A stretch of DNA of 64,000 bases from Sipunculus nudus (Eukaryota > Annelida > Sipuncula > Golfingiida > Sipunculidae). The notes beneath the pieces are model-generated. The model saw nothing but the letters and a program-made list of their open reading frames with translations. It was not told where the DNA came from and ran no database searches. Made by a program: the position numbers and the translations under genes. This document shows, piece by piece, positions 59,901-64,000 of the stretch; positions within the stretch are counted from its first letter, which is position 1, and each line of letters starts with the position of its first letter. The stretch lies in assembly GCA_026874595.1 (NCBI GenBank), contig CM049308.1, positions 73,506,624 through 73,570,623 of the forward strand, written 5' to 3'.

Positions 59901-62900
59901 GTAACAGTTGGATACTTTGTATCTTTAATTTGTGTAGAGTTCAACCAGTGCATTGGCCTCAGCAGCAGGAGCATCAGCCGTAGCAGCAGCTGAGGATGAG
60001 GACAGCGATGAGTTGCCGTGGTGCTGTATTTGTACAGAGGATGCTACACTAAGATGCATAGGATGTGATGGAGACTTATACTGCAATCGGTGCTACAAGT
60101 AAGCAGACTTGATTATATGTACAGTCACTACTGGAGTGTCACCCTTTAATTTGAGGAATTTGGGTGGTCCAGAAAAGTGATATTCCCTTTATACTTTACT
60201 GATACAAGTCCCCTGGCCACTAGATTCTCTCCACAGATAGCTTCTCCCCTGGATGTTGTCCTCAGTACTTTCGTGTAGCATTAAGGCCAAAACACAAAGC
60301 TGTCTATGTATAGTTGTTATATATATTAATGTATCCCCGACAAAGTCGGGGGATACTATGTTTTCATGACGGTTCCCCCGCCGCATATTAATCTTGTTGG
60401 AGCGATAACTCAAAAAATATTTCATGGATCTTTACCAAACTTGGTATATGTATAGATATGGGTGAGAGGACAATGCCTTTCTAAAATGAGGTCATGACCT
60501 TTACTAGGAGAGTGTCCTTGACCTTGAATAGGTCCAGTTTTGGGGAAAATCTTACAAATTCTTAAATATCTCAAGAAATCTTGCATGGATTGATCCCAAA
60601 ATCAAGTTGATCGAAGATCATGGATAGGGTTGTCATGTTTCAGAAACTGGTGGCGCCACCTATTATTCTTTACTTGTTTTCATGCTTTTAATACCCCCAA
60701 AATTGCCACTTGACAGTACTGTGAGCGTTATAAGTAAAAAACTAAGTGACAGATTTCTTTTATATTATGCATATACATAGATATGGGTTATGGGATGATG
60801 TTTATTTAAATTGGGGTCATGACCTTTCAAATGAGAATGGCCTTGACCTTGAATATTCCCATATTTGGTGAAAATTCACACAAAATCTTAAATATCTCAG
60901 TAAGGGATACATGGAATGATCCAAAAATCAAATTGACCAGAAGACAGGTGGGGCCACCTTGTGTCGTTTTCTTGTTCAAATGATGTTAACGCAATAACTT
61001 TATAAGAATTTGAGGTACAGTCACCAAACCCACAGGTTTGATGCATCTTATCAACGACTAAGACAAGTTTGAACATGGATAACCTTGATGCATTTTTTCA
61101 AGGTCACAGCAGCGATTATGCTAAAATGATATTAGGGCAATAACTCAAAAAGAATTTGTGGTACAGTCACCAAACCTACAGTTTAGATGCATCTTATCAA
61201 GGGCTAGGCCAAGTTTGAATATGGATGACCTTAATGCATTATTCAAGGTCACAGAGGTGATAACGCTGAAATGATGTTAACTTTAATATCTCACTGAGGG
61301 ATGCATGGATTGGTCCAAAAATGAAATTGATATAAGATCTTTGATAGCATTGTTTTCTGCAGAAGACAGGTGGCGCCACCTTATGTTGTTTTTTTGCTAA
61401 AATGATGTTAAAAGGAATAACTTTGTAAGAATTCGAGGTACAGTCACCAAAGCCACAAGTTTGATGCATCTTATCATCAGCTAGGTCAAATTGGAACATG
61501 GATGACCTTGATACATTTTTTAAGGTCACAGCAGCCATAATGTTAAAATGAAATTACGGCAATAACTCAAGAAATATCTAGTATTTACTTATATACTTTA
61601 CTATATATTGAAGTATACACATAATTAAGGTGTAAATTAAATGCATTTTACTAGATTTTCAACAGACACAATATATATTCCACAAAAATCCACAAGCTGC
61701 ATGCACTTGGCAAAAATCACTCTGGAAGCGATTGCAGAAACTTGCTTCGTGGCTGCCTGGGTGTCACATGCCTGGCACCTGTGCTAGTGCGTTTTGGCCT
61801 TTACATTATCAAACACTGACAGGTTTACTTCTCCCAAACTCTCAAACCACTCATTTGGGGCTGCCATTTTGTGTACACATTAAAACCCGGATGTCACAGG
61901 TCAAATGTCAAAATTATAGTTATGGTGTTAGTATGTTTTAATATGGCAAGTATATAACCTTTTTGGTGCAGTGTAGGCAATTATTCCAAGGAGGACCTCC
62001 AGAGGGGAGGTTTAGGGGATTCACCCTTGTCCCCCTCCCCTCTTAATTATAAACTTAATCCCCCCTTCTTGTAGTTATGACCTTTTTTTAGGGTATTAAT
62101 TTCTTGGTTTAAATGGTATTACCCCCCCCCCCCCCCAAAAAAAAAATAAATGAAAAATCTTGGATCCTTTGAACTTGGGATTGCAATTTCTGAGGCAGAA
62201 TAGTGAAACTTTAATAAAACAGAAGTTCTTCTTAATGTCTCGTATATATCTTCTTGATTCTTCATAGACCTCATGGATACAAAAAAAACCCCCTGAAATC
62301 CAGAAGATGTAATTGTATCCGCCAAAAACAAAGTTTTGGCGATACTATGTTTTTGACTGGGTTCTGCTGCCACCGCGCTCGTTTCTGGAAAACTTGTCTG
62401 AGACTACTGGACTGATTTTTCCAAAACTTACACCAATTATCGGGTCACATGTGAACTGGTGCCTAAAATAATTGGCGTCGACCTCTGACCTTTCCCCTCT
62501 CCAGTGGGTCAATCTAACCCACACATTAACCCACATATCTTCGGACTCGTTTGGCCAATCAGTAAAATATTTTGTACAATTGTAGCCCTTGGATAGCTTT
62601 ATAACATACACAAAAAATGGTGGCGCCACCTGCAACCATGTTTGCACAGTGTCCATCTGTTCGTCTGCCTTGGGATAAAATCACTCATATCTCTGCAGAG
62701 GTTTGACTAATTCACCTGAAATTCGGCATGCATATACATCCTGGATAGCTTTCTTGATTTTATGACAGGTGGCGCTACCTACATACATGTTCACACTGCA
62801 GACATCCATACTTATATCTTCCGACTGGTTTGACATATCTTCCTGAAAATTTGCATGTGTTAAGATCTCACATAGCTCTTTATCATACAAGAAACTGGTG

Positions 62901-63768
62901 GTGCCGTCTGCAATCATTTTTGCACAGCCTCCATCTATTGGTTTGACTTGGGCTTAAATCACTCATATCTCTGCAGTGGTTTGACTTATTCACCTGAAAA
63001 GTTTGCATGTGTATACATCCTGGATAGCTTTCTTGATTTTATGACAGGTGGTGCCACTTACATTCATTTTCACGCTGCAGACATCCATGCTTATATCTCT
63101 GGACTGGTTTGACTTATTGTCCTGAAAATTTGCATGTTTTTGAATCTCACATAGCTCTTTATCATACAAGAAACTGGTGGCACCACCAGCAACCATTTTT
63201 GCACAGCGTCCATCTGTTTGTATGCTTTTGGATAAAATCACTCATGTCTCGGCAGTGGTTTGACTTTTTCACCTGAAATTTTGCATGTGTATACATCTTG
63301 GATAGTTTCTCTTCAAATTACAGGTGGCGCCACCTACAATCATGTTTACGTGGCAGACATCCATGTTTATATGTACATCTAACTCTATTTCCCCTTGCCT
63401 CTCAATCCATGCCTCGCTTCACCCGTCCTACTCTGATTTTGGCGGATACACGTAGTCGCTTGTCGACTACCTGTATTCTAGTTATTATAATAAAATGATT
63501 TTTTTCATCATTATATTTTAGAAAATTAATACCAGAGAAAACTAATGGATGAACATTGTATAAGTAAATATATTATAGTCATATGTTGTAATTTTTGTTA
63601 GTAAAGATGGATATAGCCTGAAATATATTATTTTGGTCCAAGAAGAGACATTGTTAACTACATTAAGTGAGAATAATTGTCACTGATTTGGATTTTTTGA
63701 TTTGCAGGGAAGGGCACGACAGCCTTGACCTTGAAGATCACCAGACTGTCTCATACAAAGCCAGATGA
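44758..63768 (+). CDS. ZFYVE19: ZFYVE19 / ANCHR abscission checkpoint regulator, complete, 11 exons
   Basis: Exons: 44758-44805, 45703-45824, 47172-47225, 47628-47767, 49045-49101, 50616-50716, 56567-56675, 58350-58735, 59265-59393, 59938-60098, 63708-63768. The phases join to a 455-aa protein (human about 471). Residues 3-51 form a FYVE-type finger with eight cysteines (3, 6, 19, 22, 27, 30, 48, 51); the classic WxxD and RRHHCR signatures are absent or altered, as in this family. Three MIM1-like motifs follow: [24 protein letters not shown] and [12 protein letters not shown]. The C-terminus has a B-box-like zinc finger ([26 protein letters not shown]). In vertebrates the protein binds CHMP4/VPS4 at the midbody and delays abscission when chromatin bridges persist. 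The ATG is the first codon before the FYVE cysteines. No neighbour shares the transcription unit. Confidence 0.94.
44928..44998 (+). repeat. (CT)n-(TA)n microsatellite
   Basis: A CTCTCT run merges into a TATATA run directly left of the perfect hairpin in ZFYVE19 intron 1. Confidence 0.95.
44993..45078. repeat. perfect 39-bp inverted repeat with 8-nt loop
   Basis: 44993-45031 (contains AACTCTGAAGAAAAACAACA) is exactly complementary to 45040-45078, with loop AAGGAGAC. It is bounded by TA on both sides, so it could be a palindromic MITE at a TA target or a fold-back copying event. Confidence 0.95.
45081..45109. repeat. second hairpin directly downstream
   Basis: GCTCTGGCCTA and TAGGCCATAGAGC pair with a one-base bulge around the loop GTCTG, immediately after the 39-bp inverted repeat. 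Confidence 0.7.
45703..45824 (+). CDS. ZFYVE19: ZFYVE19 exon 2 (rest of FYVE finger)
   Basis: Acceptor TTCTTGCAG, donor GTAAGT, phase 2 out. Encodes [20 protein letters not shown] then [10 protein letters not shown], six of the eight zinc-binding cysteines. Confidence 0.94.
46360..46900 (+). mobile_element. decayed Helentron-like copy
   Basis: Contains the family motifs GGTGGCGCCATCTGCAGT (46640), TGGATAGCTTTCTTGTAGAC and AAATCGCTCATATCTG in the usual order, but with altered palindromes and no recognisable terminus. Confidence 0.5.
47172..47225 (+). CDS. ZFYVE19: ZFYVE19 exon 3
   Basis: Acceptor TGTTTTCAG, donor GTAAGT; phase 2 both sides. Encodes [18 protein letters not shown], the linker after the finger (compare the PPxxYKK stretch of the family). 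Confidence 0.88.
47628..47767 (+). CDS. ZFYVE19: ZFYVE19 exon 4 (first MIM1-like motif)
   Basis: Acceptor TTAAATAG, donor GTGAGT; phase 2 in, phase 1 out. Encodes [20 protein letters not shown] and [30 protein letters not shown] fits the MIM1 consensus (D/E)xxLxxRLxxLK exactly, a VPS4 MIT-domain ligand. Confidence 0.92.
49045..49101 (+). CDS. ZFYVE19: ZFYVE19 exon 5 (second MIM1-like motif)
   Basis: Acceptor TTTATTCAG, donor GTATCA; phase 1 both sides. Encodes [20 protein letters not shown]. Confidence 0.88.
50616..50716 (+). CDS. ZFYVE19: ZFYVE19 exon 6 (third MIM1-like motif)
   Basis: Acceptor TTTTGCAG, donor GTAAGT; phase 1 in, phase 0 out. Encodes [20 protein letters not shown] and [13 protein letters not shown]. 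The next intron is about 5.9 kb, mostly transposon. Confidence 0.88.
51840..54461 (+). repeat. tandem array, about 340-bp unit, 8 copies, with 675-bp higher order
   Basis: CTGCAGACTGGTGGCGCCAC or a close variant recurs near 52090, 52430, 52767, 53105, 53442, 53757, 54097 and 54439. Spacings alternate near 341 and 334 in the first part. The unit at 52374-52595 recurs almost unchanged at 53049-53270, 675 bp later, so a two-unit block was duplicated. Confidence 0.9.
54462..56079 (+). mobile_element. Helentron-like element (copy 3), nested
   Basis: Begins GTACCCGCCAAAATGATGTT with the 5' motif GGATACTATGTTTTTGACCG, has the 278-bp-type core (palindromes at 54664, 54813, 54949, 55098, 55226, 55377, 55664), and ends with TTTTGGCAGATAC, a hairpin and CTAG at 56076-56079. 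The sequence left (CCTGTATTTTT) and right (TTTTTAAAGTTTTCACAAAT) joins into one repeat unit of the 51761 element, so the insertion is between two T residues. Confidence 0.7.
56567..56675 (+). CDS. ZFYVE19: ZFYVE19 exon 7
   Basis: The acceptor is TTTATGAAG (weak, AAG) after a pyrimidine-rich tract; donor GTTGGT; phase 0 in, phase 1 out. Encodes [20 protein letters not shown] and [18 protein letters not shown] matches the AAEVAIDE motif of the vertebrate protein. Confidence 0.86.
56676..58349. other. ZFYVE19 intron with a distinct GC-richer island
   Basis: 57280-57830 is visibly richer in G+C than its surroundings and holds a 98-codon minus-strand open frame (57310-57606) without recognisable motif. 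It could be a non-coding conserved block or transposon remnant. Confidence 0.3.
58350..58735 (+). CDS. ZFYVE19: ZFYVE19 exon 8 with internal 30-bp duplication
   Basis: Acceptor TAATTACAG, donor GTAAGG; phase 1 in, phase 0 out. Encodes [10 protein letters not shown] twice in a row (58424-58453 and 58454-58483, identical DNA), then [20 protein letters not shown], a lysine-rich helical stretch and an acidic run ([12 protein letters not shown]). Confidence 0.92.
58775..58860 (+). mobile_element. solitary 5' end of the 51761-type element
   Basis: TTAGCTGACTCATGGTTAAC then TGAGCTATAGCTCTCACATT matches the start at 51764, including the AGCTGACT/GAGCTATAG fold-back. It lies 40 bp past a ZFYVE19 donor site. 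Confidence 0.5.
59265..59393 (+). CDS. ZFYVE19: ZFYVE19 exon 9
   Basis: Acceptor AATATTCAG, donor GTTAAT; phase 0 both sides. Encodes [20 protein letters not shown] and a serine-rich linker. Confidence 0.88.
59938..60098 (+). CDS. ZFYVE19: ZFYVE19 exon 10 (B-box-like zinc finger)
   Basis: Acceptor TTTGTGTAG, donor GTAAGC; phase 0 in, phase 2 out. Encodes an alanine-rich linker, then [20 protein letters not shown] and [16 protein letters not shown], nearly identical to the family's C-terminal finger. Confidence 0.94.
60331..61600 (+). mobile_element. Helentron-like relative with 5' end only
   Basis: Begins GTATCCCCGACAAAGTCGGG then GGATACTATGTTTTCATGAC, a 5' terminus like those at 54462 and 62315 but with a different arm (CCCCGAC/GTCGGGG). 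The body has units with AGGTCACAGC, CAGTCACCAAACC and GGTGGCGCCACC (60649, 61369), a different core from the 278-bp family. No CTAG-type 3' end was found. Confidence 0.5.
62315..63481 (+). mobile_element. Helentron-like element (copy 4), most complete
   Basis: 5' end GTATCCGCCAAAAACAAAGT followed by TTTGGCGATACTATG; the terminal TCCGCCAAAA (62318-62327) is inverted as TTTTGGCGGA at 63437-63446, inside the 3' end. Then comes the hairpin GTAGTCGCTTGTCGACTAC (63452-63470) and CTAG at 63478-63481. Flanks are T and T. The core carries GGTGGCGCCACC at 62619 and relatives about every 140 bp. Asymmetric inverted ends plus a 3' hairpin and a tandem core are the marks of HINE/Helentron-derived elements. 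No coding capacity. Confidence 0.75.
63708..63768 (+). CDS. ZFYVE19: ZFYVE19 exon 11 (C-terminus)
   Basis: Acceptor GATTTGCAG; phase 2 in; TGA at 63766-63768. Encodes [19 protein letters not shown], supplying the histidines of the finger (EGHD...DH). No AATAAA is seen before the window ends. Confidence 0.92.
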
Positions 63769-64000
63769 TCACATGATCATCACATGACTTGCCTCTCTGC
63801 CAATCAGCTTTACAAATGATGGTGATACATTGTCTAGCTTTTCTAAGGAGTAAAAAATATTTGTATAAATCGCCTTGTAGATCTTCTATTTGGAACTACA
63901 TTTGCTCCTGCAATATCCTGGTTGTAATGCATTGTATAGGTGTATATATGTATTATATGTATAATTATTATTAAGTATGATATTATTAAGGTATTACAGA

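Noticed and set aside
62119-63241. Several minus-strand ORFs of 78-103 codons
   Set aside because: They fall in the Helentron-like core and repeat with its period; no protein motif is seen.
1-64000. A new multi-gene defence or metabolic system
   Set aside because: Only two conserved host genes of unrelated function were found; the rest is transposon, repeat and non-coding DNA.

Overview
The window is AT-rich animal nuclear DNA: long introns with GT/AG borders, minisatellites, many short inverted-repeat elements and no bacterial operon structure. The two host genes, the Helentron-like repeats with tandem cores, a DIRS-type retrotransposon and many C/G homopolymer tracts fit a lophotrochozoan, most likely a bivalve mollusc. 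The species is an inference.

Layout. (1) Positions 1-32482, + strand: the 3' part of a TXNDC16 (ERp90-like) gene. Nineteen coding exons (one an uncertain 9-nt micro-exon) join in frame to about 790 codons ending in an ER-retrieval-like HIEL tail; the first exon(s) lie left of the window. Its introns hold Helentron-like repeats (4640-6336, 13100-14348), a degenerate DIRS element with inverted terminal repeats (14818-19672), two adjoining minisatellites joined by a perfect hairpin (29473-31430), a tRNA-like SINE and several MITEs. (2) Positions 32483-44757: probable 3' UTR, then intergenic DNA with SINE-like copies, a 264-bp terminal-inverted-repeat element and a decayed minus-strand cysteine-rich secreted-protein gene (about 42830-43287). 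(3) Positions 44758-63768, + strand: a complete ZFYVE19 (ANCHR, abscission/NoCut checkpoint regulator) gene, 11 exons, 455 aa, with an N-terminal FYVE-type zinc finger, three MIM1-like motifs and a C-terminal B-box-like finger. Its introns contain a perfect 39-bp-arm hairpin, a large tandem-repeat element (51761-56263) with a second Helentron-like element nested inside it, and further Helentron-like copies.

The two genes are in tandem and have no obvious joint function: one product should act in the ER lumen, the other at the midbody/centrosome with VPS4/ESCRT-III. I found no new multi-gene system. The most notable signals are the two families of rolling-circle-like repeats that share a 12-bp GGTGGCGCCACC palindrome, their nested insertion at a T/T junction, a higher-order 675-bp repeat, two perfect hairpins with 8-nt loops, and the cysteine-rich pseudogene. 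All exon borders were read by hand from frame, phase and splice consensus; no alignment was run.
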